Notes under the pieces: model-generated
Seen by the model: only the letters and a program-made list of their open reading frames with translations
Databases searched by the model: none
Told to the model about the DNA's origin: nothing
Source of the DNA: Moorena producens 3L
Lineage (GTDB): Bacteria; Cyanobacteriota; Cyanobacteriia; Cyanobacteriales; Coleofasciculaceae
NCBI RefSeq assembly: GCF_000211815.1
Contig: NZ_GL890971.1
Location: 141,088 to 205,087 of the forward strand
Reading direction: 5' to 3'
DNA: 64,000 bases
Translations under genes and position numbers: made by a program
In this document: one piece after another, positions 53,887 through 63,068 of the stretch
Numbering within the stretch: position 1 is the first letter of the stretch
Layout: the number at the start of each line of letters is the position of its first letter

Positions 53887-55042
53887 GATAGAGTTACCTC
53901 CATTTAACTTGGGGGGGAGAGCCGCGCTTCCAGGTTGGTGGCCGATGATCGCGGCTCTTTTTCCAATGATTATAGTATAACCAATGGCTACTATTCTTGT
54001 CAACAATAAAATCAAAAAAATCAAGGTAATTTACATAAAAGTTAATAATTATTTAAAATATAACGATTAGAATGGTAGTTTTTTTAGCTAGTAGCTTAAA
54101 TCTGGATCATGGCAGTATAAACTTAGTGATTGCCCCAAGTTAAAAATTTACTTATCAAGGTAGGAAACAGGGAACAGTGATAATATTTGATTTTTTAAGT
54201 ACTGAAATTGATTGTTATATTATGTCGGGATAATTACCCTTAATAAAAAGGGTGCATCTCAGTGTCTTGATGCAAAGCGCGAGTGGGGGAAACCACGGCA
54301 AAGCGCGAGTGGGGGGAACCCCCTTTGGCGGCGCTGCCTCCCCTGTTCCGAAGCTGCATCACTTTTGCAATTAGGCAAAAATTCGGGCGAAAATTCCCAC
54401 ACTCCTCACACTCCCCGCGCCCGGGCCCCACACTTCCCACACTTCCGATCTTTTTTACAAATATGAGATGCACCCAATAAAAATCTCCCCCATCTGGCCA
54501 TCTGGCCATCTGGCCATCTGGCCAGATGAGGAGATGAGGAGAATGGTAATTGGTAGCGAAGCAACCGTTAACCTTTGACCAACCTTTTGACAACCTTCGA
54601 CAACCTTCGCAACCTGCAACCTTCACCCAGCACCTTCACCTGCAACCGTCAACCAACCTTCAACCTTCAACCTGCAACCGTCAACCAACCTTCAACCTTC
54701 AACCTTCAACCTGCAACCTGCAACCTGCAACCTGCAACCTGCAACCTTCAACCTTCGTAGGATACTCTTGAATGTTCTCATCAAAAAACCCGGTCAAGAC
54801 CGGGAAAATTGCTGAAAAACCAATCAACTTACCAAAGCTTGGCTTTATTACAAAAAATCGTGGAATGTTTGGAAGCCCCGTCTATGAACGGGCAGGGTGC
54901 TGACCCTTGATGACCTTTAGACGGAAAAGAGAAAACACTCCCACACCTTGTACCCTTTTTTGAGATCCTAGAAGGTCATCAATTATTAACATTCCGAGAC
55001 TTGGGTCAGCTCACAAACCTTCTATGTGACTATCTGATCATG
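53887..55042. repeat. 1.15-kb spacer of repeats
   Basis: Holds an inverted pair agggtgcatctca (54249) / tgagatgcaccc (54463-54474) around a GC-rich segment, catctggcc tandem repeats (54490-54530), extensive caacct/ttcaacctgcaac tandem repeats (54580-54765), a strong hairpin acccggtcaagaccggg (54789-54805) and an IS605-end-like sequence near 54880 (gccccgtctatgaacgggcag). No gene with support. Confidence 0.6.
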
Positions 55043-55417
55043 TTACCTGATAATGTTACAGGTGAGGGGGCAAGCCGCATAAACGGGAGTCTGGATCAGA
55101 TCAGGCTCGCCATGTAGCCAATTTAACCAACGAACTTCCTGAGGATGAACCCCCTTAAAGGTTAAGACTCCTGCACCTAATATCACTGCTAAAACATTTA
55201 CTCCAATCATACTACCTGCTACTAGTAATACAGCACTAACCGGCAGAATCGATTGTAGAGCGATCGCTAACAGAGCGCCGGTGGTCACCATCAATACAAT
55301 CAACGGAAAACCGACAACCAGTAAGCAAACTGCCAAGGTAAATGCCCAAATTAAAAAGCTTTTGACCACTGCTAATGAATCAGTTTGTGTCAAGCTTTGA
55401 CTTGTGGTTAATGCCAT
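55043..55417 (-). CDS. Small integral membrane protein, unknown function
   Basis: About 124 residues from ATG 55417, preceded by GGAG. Two or three hydrophobic segments: SFLIWAFTLAVCLLVVGFPLIVLMVTTGALLAIAL (about 20-54) and VSAVLLVAGSMIGVNVLAVILGAGVLTF (about 60-87), then a polar tail (GVHPQEVRWLNWLHGEPDL). Not recognised. Two GACAG-N3-CTGTC palindromes lie directly upstream, so it is probably regulated by a dimeric repressor. Confidence 0.6.
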   Translation of the reverse strand: MALTTSQSLTQTDSLAVVKSFLIWAFTLAVCLLVVGFPLIVLMVTTGALLAIALQSILPVSAVLLVAGSMIGVNVLAVILGAGVLTFKGVHPQEVRWLNWLHGEPDLIQTPVYAACPLTCNIIR

Positions 55418-55452
55418 GGTGTTTTCTCCAGTAATCATTAAAAAAATGAATT

Positions 55453-55485
55453 GACAGTGTCTGTCATTCATTGACAGGGTCTGTC
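55453..55485. promoter_or_regulatory. Two operator-like palindromes GACAGxGTCTGTC
   Basis: gacagtgtctgtc (55453-55465) and gacagggtctgtc (55473-55485) are two near-identical 13-bp palindromes spaced 20 bases, or about two helical turns, placed just upstream of the minus-strand membrane-protein gene. Half-sites (agacagac, agacagat) recur at 55648-55678. Confidence 0.55.
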
Positions 55486-56518
55486 TTTGAGTAAATTCTT
55501 TGATTGGAAATTTTCTAGGTGAGTTTCAGTATAGGTAAAATTTTGATGAAGATGAACCTTTTGTCAAAAAAGTTTACAGTCAACTCGTCCGACCTATGTA
55601 TCAAAATTGTTACAATCGTTAAAAGCCGGAAATTATTGGTTATCTTAAGACAGACCCATAATCTACCATTAGACAGATGAAGCAATTTTTGATCGCTGAT
55701 ACATGGACCGAAGATATAGACCCAATCAGTTATAGGGTTATAGTTAGAGTTATATAGACCGAATCAGTTATAGAGATAAGTTATAGAGTCGCAAGAACAA
55801 GAAAGGGAACTAGGGTCACCGAATCGGATCAGGATGGGTGAGGGGTTGACTCCGATTTGCTTAACATTTATTATACTTTGCTTAATATTTTTTATCCAAA
55901 TTGAATAGTTTTCTAATATTAAGCATAATTACTGATAATTAAGGATAATTACTCATATTAGGTATTTGTGATTAGGACTTTCCCCCCCGTCCCTTGCTCA
56001 ACCCTAATCTTAGGGGTGCTTTGAATCAATGGGGCCCTTTGCTTGCGCCCTGACGGCTTGCGCCCCGCCCTCAAGGTGATCTTAAATCTGGTCTTGAGCA
56101 GGGGAGAGGGTTTTAGAGCTTTTCCTGCTTACTCAAAAAGAAACAATCACAAACAATAACAAACAATTAGATGGTGACAGCTGACGAATTTCAAAACATA
56201 CATAGTCCTATAAACACATCACCTCCTCACCATTTATAGCTCGAAGAAATGAAATTGGTCTATAGCGTTTCTCATACTTATCAGGTACACTCAATTTTCT
56301 TACCCCGACTCCCGACTCCCTCGGTGCGCTTGACCCGTAATTAAATTCGCCACGGGTCGCACCGCTCCCGACTCCCGACTCCCATTAACCCAGGACGAAA
56401 ATCCCTTACCTAAGGTAGAACTGTTATAAGTTATACTCAACCCTAACTGTTGGGAAAACTTAATGTAAGAGTTTGTAAAATAAATTCTCGTAGCCCAACT
56501 GTAGTTGGTAGTTGAAAG
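55486..56518. other. About 1-kb spacer upstream of pilT
   Basis: AT-rich; contains repeated accgaatcagttata (55705-55790) and aaggataattactNata units (55920-55955), GC-rich 56030-56075, and a few ccgactccc units (56305-56385). Promoter of pilT presumably within 56400-56518. No gene supported. Confidence 0.4.
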
Positions 56519-57844
56519 ATGACAGACCCACAGCGTTCACCCCGGATTGCACCAGCACCACCGCCTTCGAATATAGCGTCTAGACCAGTATCTGCTCAAG
56601 CCAATCAATCGAGACCTGCACAACCAAGAGCCATGGCTCCAAGAAGCAGTCAAGCCGGTGCCGCAGTAGCCTCACGCCCTCGGCCTGTGGCCACAGCAGC
56701 TCAGAATTCAGCCACTAACGTCCAAGCAAAACCATCCGCCAATCAGCACCAGCAGACACCCCATAGCATCGGTCTGCCCCCTGGACAGTCAAGCTTAGAA
56801 AGCATTGTCCGTGAGGCTTTTGAGAAAGGAGTGTCTGATATTCATCTAGGTGTTGGTGAAACTCCCCGTTTCCGGAGTCGCGGTGAAATGGAGCCAACCG
56901 AATATCCACTCACCGATCACGCAACATTTAACTGTTGGCTCAAGGAAGTAATGACTGATGAAGAAATCCGGCGCTTTAGAGAAGAGTTGGAATTTGATGG
57001 GGCAACTCAGTACGAGTTTAGTCGGGTAAGGATTAATGTCTTCGATAGCCTTCTTGGTCCTGCCATGGTCTTGCGGATTATTCCCCTGAAGATATTGACC
57101 CTTGAGCAGTTGCGGTTGCCACCAATCCTGAAAGATGTCTGTCATTACCATAAAGGTCTCATTTTGGTCACCGGTCCCACAGGTTCCGGAAAATCTACCA
57201 GCATGGCCGCAATGATAGACTATATGAACAAAGAGATGGCGCGGCATATAATTACCATTGAAGACCCCATTGAATTTATCCACCAAAGTCGAAAATCTCT
57301 GGTTAAACAGCGGGAAGTAGGAATGCATACCCGTAAATTTGACCGGGCGTTGAAAGCCGCTTTGCGGGAAGACCCCGATGTGATTCTGATTGGGGAAATG
57401 CGAGATCGAGAAACAGTCAATACAGCTCTGAAAGCTGCTCAAACTGGTCACTTGGTCATGGGTACTTTGCATACCAACAGTGCCGTGAAAACCATTGAGC
57501 GGATTCTCAATCTCTACAATCCAGAAGAACAGGCTCCCATGCGGGTGTCCATATCAGAAGCCCTAGTAGGAGTCATTTCCCAAGGGTTGTGCCGTACTAC
57601 CGATGGCAAGCGTGCTGCTTTTCATGACATCCTGATTAATACTGAATCCATTAAGGATTACATCCTCAAGGGCAAATACGAAGAAATTGAACAACTGATG
57701 GCGGACAGTGAATTTGACGGTATGGTTACCGTAAATAAATCCTTGTTCGCTCTTTACCAAGAGGGGCGTATTACTGAGGAAACTGCCTTGGAAAAGTCAC
57801 CCACTCCCAACGAGATTGCAATGATGTTGCGCGGTCGGATTTAG
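56519..57844 (+). CDS. pilT: PilT-type retraction ATPase (PilT2-like) with disordered N-terminus
   Basis: 441 residues. The first about 85 are Pro/Ala/Ser/Gln-rich and probably disordered. Then the PilT/PilU fold: SDIHLGVGETPRFRSRGEM, Walker A LVTGPTGSGKSTSMAAMID, ITIEDPIEFIHQ (Asp box), LREDPDVILIGEMRDRETVNTALKAAQTGHLVMGTLHTNSA (Walker B and His box) and EALVGVISQGLC. A hexameric motor of type IV pilus retraction. The proline-rich extension suggests the PilT2 type rather than PilT1; this sub-call is less sure. Confidence 0.88.
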   Translation: MTDPQRSPRIAPAPPPSNIASRPVSAQANQSRPAQPRAMAPRSSQAGAAVASRPRPVATAAQNSATNVQAKPSANQHQQTPHSIGLPPGQSSLESIVREAFEKGVSDIHLGVGETPRFRSRGEMEPTEYPLTDHATFNCWLKEVMTDEEIRRFREELEFDGATQYEFSRVRINVFDSLLGPAMVLRIIPLKILTLEQLRLPPILKDVCHYHKGLILVTGPTGSGKSTSMAAMIDYMNKEMARHIITIEDPIEFIHQSRKSLVKQREVGMHTRKFDRALKAALREDPDVILIGEMRDRETVNTALKAAQTGHLVMGTLHTNSAVKTIERILNLYNPEEQAPMRVSISEALVGVISQGLCRTTDGKRAAFHDILINTESIKDYILKGKYEEIEQLMADSEFDGMVTVNKSLFALYQEGRITEETALEKSPTPNEIAMMLRGRI

Positions 57845-58099
57845 GGATTAGGCAGGCTTGTATAGGGATTAGGAATTAGGGATACTGACTTAACCCCTAA
57901 AACCTAACCCCTAATATCATGTCCGGATAATTAGTGATGAAAAACCTTCTCCCTTCAAACCTTACTCCTTTCCTTCAGCAAAGCTGCCTTCTGCCCTCTG
58001 CCTTCGATTTACCAAAGTGTAAGTATTCAAACGGACATGATATCACACCATTACCGTAACACCTTGACCATCAAAACTAAATTGACATAGTACTAGCAT

Positions 58100-59047
58100 A
58101 TGCTGGATGAAACCCCCTCGCCCCAACTGTTTAAAGGTATTGCTATATTTACACCAGGGGAAGATCTAGTGTATAGCATTGACTTTAATAAGCAGAGTCA
58201 CTGGCACCTGCATCTGTGTGCGAGTTTACAGGAAATACTGGGGTTACCAGAGCCACCTCATTTTTTAGTCCCCGGATATACTGCTACCATTGATCGGTGG
58301 ATTGACCCTCAAACCAATCAGTTGCGCATGTCAGCAGAAATTCATTGGTTGGTGCAACATCATCAGGCATTGTTAAATGCCGTATTTGGCACTGACAACC
58401 TGATTTGGCAAGTAGCCCCTTGGGAGGAAGAGTCCTGTGACCCGGCGGTGCTAGAAACTTATCGCAATCAGTTTCCCCAACTTTGGGAAAACCACGACTT
58501 GATCCTGCGCATTGACCGCCCAGAGCCATTATCCTACTACGATACAGAAGAGGTTTTGCCAGAAAGGGTTACTAATCAAAACTCTGGGAGATGGTCACCT
58601 CAGCAGCATTTGAGAGCTATTGAAAAGCTGCCGGGTTTATCTAAGTCTGCCACTGATAGTACAGACTCACTGACTGTCACCGATGTCACCAAACCTGATT
58701 CTTTATCCAGGATGTCCCTGCCTGATGTGTCTCACTCCCAGGCACAACCTACCCATAGCTATGTCCTGCGTTTGTTCGTTTGCGGACATAGTACAGAAAC
58801 TGAGTATACTCTCAAGAGTCTATACCAGTTGTTAGAGAATCATTTAGGTCATCCCTATACCCTAAAAATTATTGATGTTTTCAAGCACCCAGAACTCGCA
58901 GAAAGTGATCAGATCTCAGCTACACCGACACTACTCAGAGTATGGCCCGAGCCTGTCCGGCGGATTGTCGGTGATTTGAACGATATTGATCAGGTATTGC
59001 AGAGATTAACCAGCAATATAGTTGACTCCTCAGCACTTAAGCAATAA
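58100..59047 (+). CDS. KaiB-domain protein with long N-terminal region
   Basis: 315 residues. The C-terminal about 90 (SYVLRLFVCGHSTETEYTLKSLYQLLENHLGHPYTLKIIDVFKHPELAESDQISATPTLLR) form a KaiB/SasA-sensor thioredoxin-like domain. The N-terminal about 200 (IFTPGEDLVYSIDFNKQSHWHLHLCASLQEILGLPEPPHFLVPGYTATIDRW) are not recognised and resemble no kinase. Clock KaiB is about 100 residues, so this is a fusion. It follows pilT. A role in clock or other signalling is possible. Confidence 0.75.
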   Translation: MLDETPSPQLFKGIAIFTPGEDLVYSIDFNKQSHWHLHLCASLQEILGLPEPPHFLVPGYTATIDRWIDPQTNQLRMSAEIHWLVQHHQALLNAVFGTDNLIWQVAPWEEESCDPAVLETYRNQFPQLWENHDLILRIDRPEPLSYYDTEEVLPERVTNQNSGRWSPQQHLRAIEKLPGLSKSATDSTDSLTVTDVTKPDSLSRMSLPDVSHSQAQPTHSYVLRLFVCGHSTETEYTLKSLYQLLENHLGHPYTLKIIDVFKHPELAESDQISATPTLLRVWPEPVRRIVGDLNDIDQVLQRLTSNIVDSSALKQ

Positions 59048-59081
59048 GCTTTTAATCGGTAATTTTAATCGGTAATAGGTA

Positions 59082-59120
59082 ATATAGCAGTTCTCAATTG
59101 GGTATTGAAAACTGCTATAT
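59082..59120. terminator. Hairpin between convergent genes
   Basis: atatagcagttctcaat (59082-59098) and attgaaaactgctatat (59104-59120) form a 17-bp stem with one mismatch, between the convergent KaiB-domain gene and ABC-F gene. It may act as a bidirectional terminator. Its ends resemble those of the MITE at 13101, so it could also be a short relative of that element. Confidence 0.5.
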
Positions 59121-59133
59121 GTTACTTTTGTTG

Positions 59134-60852
59134 TTACTTTTGTTTAGCAGCAGCTTTCTTTTTGGTCTTTTTAGTCTTTTTGCTAGCATTTGCCGCTTTT
59201 TTAGCCGCTTTGGCCGCAGCGATCGCTTTTAACCGAGCTTCTTCTTTTTCCTGGGCAATCTTTTCAAGATAGTAGTGGTAATCTCCCAGATAGGTACAGA
59301 ATTCGCCATCCCGGATTTCCACTATTTTTTTGGCCACTTTCGAGATAAAATAGCGGTCGTGGGAAACAATAATTACTGTACCATCATAGGTACCGAGTGC
59401 TTCCTCCAACATTTCTTTGGCTGGGATATCCAGGTGATTAGTCGGCTCATCCAGAATTAGTAAATTAGCAGGACAAAGGAGCATTTTGGCTAAGGCCAGG
59501 CGGGCTTTTTCGCCTCCACTAAGGGACTCAACCTTTTTATATACCGTGTCCCCAGTAAACAGAAACCGTCCCAATAGGGTACGCACTTCCTGATTTTTCC
59601 AGTCTGGGACTTCATCATGGATGGTTTCCATGACCGTTTTGCTCAATTCTAGGGCTTCTGCTTGATTCTGCTCAAAGTAACCAGGAATCACATTGTGTTT
59701 GCCCAGTCCTACTATCCCTTCTGTTGGCTTTTCCATTCCCATGATCATCCGGAGTAAGGTGGATTTACCGCAACCATTGGGACCGATGAAGGCAATGCGA
59801 TCGCCCCGTTCAATCAACAAGTCTGCTCCCAGAAATAAAATCTTGTCATCATAGTCATGGACTAAATCCTTGATTTTGACTACCTCAAAACCACTACGAG
59901 GGGCAGGAGGGAATTGGAATTTGAGAGTTTTGAGATTAGCAGTTGGGGCTTCTATCCGTTCAGTTTTTTCTAATTGTTTCTCTCGGCTTTTGGCTTGGGT
60001 AGACCGGGTTGCACTAGCACGGAAACGCTCAATAAAGGCTTGCTGCTTTTCTATTTCCTTTTGTTGACGCTCGTAGCTACTCAGTTGAGCTGCCTGCATC
60101 TCGGCTTTCTGCTGGAGATAAGCTGAGTAATTGCCTAGGTAGGTAGTCGAGACACCCCGTTCGGTTTCTACAATTTGGGTACAGAGGCGGTCAAGAAACT
60201 CCCGGTCGTGAGATACTATTACCATTGGGGTCTTCAGACCCTTGAGATACTTTTCTAACCATTCGATGGTTTCCAAGTCAAGATGGTTAGTCGGCTCGTC
60301 CATTAGTAGGACGTCTGGCTTCTGGAGCAGGATTTTGCCTAAACTCATGCGCATTTGCCAGCCACCACTGAAAGCACTCACTAAGCGATCGCTATCCTCT
60401 GGCTCAAATCCCATCTCCGGCAAGATCTTGTCAATTTTTGCTTGTAAGCCATAACCATCGAGGGCTTCAAATTGGCGCTGCAACCTATCTAGTTTTCTAA
60501 TCAGCCCTTCCAATTCTGCTTCATCAGCCATTTCCATGGCGTTTTGGACTTGTAGCATTTCGGAGTGTACGTGGTTAGCTTCCTTAAATACCGTCCAGAA
60601 TTCTGCTGAGACCGTGCGGGTTGGGTCTACTTCAAATTCTTGGGTGAGGTAAGCGATATGAAGACTGGCAGGACGGATAACAACGCCGCTGGTGGGTTCC
60701 ATCTCTCCAGCAATAATTTTCAGTTGGGTAGATTTCCCGGCACCATTGACGCCAACTAAGCCAATGCGATCGCCTGGTTTAACTTCCCAGTTGACATCCT
60801 TTAGAACTTCGCCAGTGGGGTATACTTTACTAATTTGTTCGAGTCGCAGCAT
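59134..60852 (-). CDS. ABC-F family ATPase
   Basis: 572 residues, two ABC domains without membrane segments. First: Walker A GVNGAGKSTQ, signature FSGGWQMRMSL, Walker B LLMDEPTNHLD. A charged linker follows (about 240-310). Second: GPNGCGKST, SLSGGEKARLALA, LILDEPTNHLD. A Lys/Ala-rich tail follows (KAAKKAANASKKTKKTKKKAAAK). ABC-F proteins act on ribosomes in translation quality control or antibiotic protection. This one resembles the housekeeping Uup/EttA-like group; no drug-specific claim. Confidence 0.92.
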   Translation of the reverse strand: MLRLEQISKVYPTGEVLKDVNWEVKPGDRIGLVGVNGAGKSTQLKIIAGEMEPTSGVVIRPASLHIAYLTQEFEVDPTRTVSAEFWTVFKEANHVHSEMLQVQNAMEMADEAELEGLIRKLDRLQRQFEALDGYGLQAKIDKILPEMGFEPEDSDRLVSAFSGGWQMRMSLGKILLQKPDVLLMDEPTNHLDLETIEWLEKYLKGLKTPMVIVSHDREFLDRLCTQIVETERGVSTTYLGNYSAYLQQKAEMQAAQLSSYERQQKEIEKQQAFIERFRASATRSTQAKSREKQLEKTERIEAPTANLKTLKFQFPPAPRSGFEVVKIKDLVHDYDDKILFLGADLLIERGDRIAFIGPNGCGKSTLLRMIMGMEKPTEGIVGLGKHNVIPGYFEQNQAEALELSKTVMETIHDEVPDWKNQEVRTLLGRFLFTGDTVYKKVESLSGGEKARLALAKMLLCPANLLILDEPTNHLDIPAKEMLEEALGTYDGTVIIVSHDRYFISKVAKKIVEIRDGEFCTYLGDYHYYLEKIAQEKEEARLKAIAAAKAAKKAANASKKTKKTKKKAAAKQK

Positions 60853-61052
60853 TAAGATGTCTCCAAGGAAAATTTTAGCTGGGGACTTTTATTCCTGATC
60901 CCAAGTTGCTGTCGGGTTGAGATACTCTTAAACCGTGATTAATCGGGATAAACCCGGATTTAACGGTCAAGGTACAATTTATTGTTGTCCGAGTGAGGAG
61001 TGGTTAGACGGTAATTGGAGTTAAACCTACCACCCAGCTATCTGGACGTTCC
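60853..61052. other. Spacer downstream of TnpB-like gene
   Basis: Between the start of the ABC-F gene and the 3' end of the TnpB-like gene (both minus). It contains tctaaaccgtgattaatcggg and a hairpin ttcctcacatctcgatgagga (61052-61072), which may be part of the 3' end/omega-RNA region of the mobile element. No protein gene. Confidence 0.35.
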
Positions 61053-62513
61053 TCACATCTCGATGAGGAGTTGCTTGAAAGCCTGAGTCTTACTATGTTT
61101 GGAGTTAAGCCAACCAAGCTCAACTGCATCAGCTAGACTCAATCCCAACCCTTTCAAGAAACGCGCGGTACGACGCAACAACACGGCCTGAACCTCAGTC
61201 CTAGAAGAGAACCGAGAAATCTCGAAGTCCGTACCCCTCGCAAGGATGTTCTTGGCAGCATTGTGGTCAGCCGGCAACACGACCCCATCAAATCCGGTAA
61301 AACTGTCCCCAGTCCTTTTCCCTAATAGGGTTCCATTCCTGGAGTCAATTTGCGACGTGTAACTAGGCTGAACTTCCGTGACAACCGAGCCAGTCCAGTC
61401 AGCCCATTTTTGCAGGGAGTCTCGCATCTGTCCAATCATCCAGCTATTGAGCTTGCGAGACATGGCCAACGACTGGCGCTTATTCTTAATTGGTTGTGTT
61501 AAATCTTCTGCAAAAACTTTTAACGCTCTTCCTCCAACTAGTGACTTGGAGGCAGCTCCGAGTACTGACTGTATTTCTGATTGATCTTGCTTGTAACGTT
61601 TGTTCTCGGTTTTTCTGCTCAGATTATTTCTTAATATTCGAGCTGATTTAGCTGGGTCTAACTTTTCTAATTTTCTATGAAGTGCCCAAAGCTTTCCTCT
61701 TTTTCGGTTCTTGGCACATATTCTATCTGATTTCTTGCTTAGCAAGACTCCTAAGCCTTTCCCATGAGCCTTGCCTTCCGAATCATAGAAGGCTTCTGTG
61801 TAACCTTTGTCTACTCCTATCTCGCGAGGTCTTCGAACAGATTCGACTCTTCCATGGTCAACCAAGAAATGAATCTCAAATTGTTGAGACTGGTTATTAT
61901 ATATCAGTCTGATCTGACCTTTTACTTTTCTGTTACTTTTGACAACGATCTTGTTTCTTTTTCTACTCGTTAATCCAGCTATTTCCAGCTGGTATGTATT
62001 AGGAGAAAGTCTTTTGCACTTGTATCCTACTTGTTGATAAACCATCTGATTGTCAACCCAAGAATGACCTCTTTTAAATTCTTTCCTGACAAGCCGGTGA
62101 AGTAGTGGGTTCTCCAGGAAAGCTAAGGTTTTAAGCTGCGTGGCATATTCTTTTCTACACTTTTCGTTTTCTTTTCCGGGAAATCTTTTGTAGATCTTTT
62201 TAATTACAGCATCGGAGGAAGCTGCCTGCTGAGCTGTGATTGCCTTGGCTACATCGTTGATCGTCCAATCCATCAATTTAGCCGGTAAGCCCAGGGTTTC
62301 AGGAGTCCTAAAGCTTTTGATCTCGGGGATAGCCTTTTTCCAATCCATCCCCCAATGGCTAATGCTACCTAGCTTGTTGTAAGACTCGGCTCTAACGATG
62401 CCTAGCTTCTTGATCGTAGAGAACCACTCTTGCTTGACCGAATTATTCATTCCCACTACGGGAACGACTTGAGTCGATATTTTCTTGGTTGTCCCCAACT
62501 TTCTTGGCATCAT
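61053..62513 (-). CDS. TnpB-like RuvC nuclease lacking the zinc finger
   Basis: 486 residues with three RuvC acidic positions intact: D235 in EIGVDKGYTEAFYDSEG, E336 in LKVFAEDLTQPI, D416 in LPADHNAAKNIL. It has a TnpB-like bridge/linker (KLWALHRKLEKLDPAKSARIL) and the N-terminal half with FKRGHSWVDNQMVYQQVGYK. The region after VQPSYTSQ, where TnpB normally has a CxxC...CxxC zinc finger, reads IDSRNGTLLGKRTGDSFTG, without cysteines. It is longer than standard TnpB (about 400) and closer in this respect to small Cas12-like proteins. Whether it still cuts DNA is unknown. Confidence 0.78.
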   Translation of the reverse strand: MMPRKLGTTKKISTQVVPVVGMNNSVKQEWFSTIKKLGIVRAESYNKLGSISHWGMDWKKAIPEIKSFRTPETLGLPAKLMDWTINDVAKAITAQQAASSDAVIKKIYKRFPGKENEKCRKEYATQLKTLAFLENPLLHRLVRKEFKRGHSWVDNQMVYQQVGYKCKRLSPNTYQLEIAGLTSRKRNKIVVKSNRKVKGQIRLIYNNQSQQFEIHFLVDHGRVESVRRPREIGVDKGYTEAFYDSEGKAHGKGLGVLLSKKSDRICAKNRKRGKLWALHRKLEKLDPAKSARILRNNLSRKTENKRYKQDQSEIQSVLGAASKSLVGGRALKVFAEDLTQPIKNKRQSLAMSRKLNSWMIGQMRDSLQKWADWTGSVVTEVQPSYTSQIDSRNGTLLGKRTGDSFTGFDGVVLPADHNAAKNILARGTDFEISRFSSRTEVQAVLLRRTARFLKGLGLSLADAVELGWLNSKHSKTQAFKQLLIEM

Positions 62514-63068
62514 TAACTGCTGTTTCTTACTTCTCCATCTTACCCTAGCGCTACAAAAATGTCCATGTCCGTTTTGAGGTGTTAAATCCCGATTTGTACC
62601 GCTTTATTGGCGTTTAAGCGCGAGACTACAGAAGTTTGGTTGACAGGGATTCCCCTGTTCCTTTGACCATTAGTCCTTCTTAGTTTTCCCATCTACAGCA
62701 GATTATCCCCGGAAACCGCCACCTACAGTAGACCTCTTGCATCAATGGTGCCAAGCCCCCATTATCCCCTGCCCAGATTTGGGGGGCTAGGGAGGCAAAA
62801 ACATGATTTATGCAATAAGTCTAGTGATAGAGTTTACGAGCCAGGATGTTTTTGGTGATCGTAACAAAAATTCATCATGACTGGTAGTACCTCCAAACCA
62901 CTGACGAACAATTGAACGTTGATCAGCTGTCACCTCAATTATGCGTATGGAACGGTAGGCTCGCAACGGTATAATCACAGCGCTGGTGATCTAAATTATG
63001 CACCTCAAGTAGCGTGACCTACGGTCAATCCCGTAGCGTGGCCGTAGGCCAATCGCAACGGTTGTGAT
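62514..63068. other. Spacer with C/G-rich repeat and dispersed motifs
   Basis: Holds a palindromic ccccccattatcccc.../gatttggggggctaggg repeat (62745-62795), of the same class as the NRPS-PKS insert, and ggccgtaggccaat plus agcgtgacctacggtcaat units (63005-63055). No gene supported. Confidence 0.45.

Noticed and set aside
54212..54771. Several short frames in the 54-55 kb spacer
   Set aside because: They are built from repeated caacct and catctggcc units and from palindromes; no protein features.
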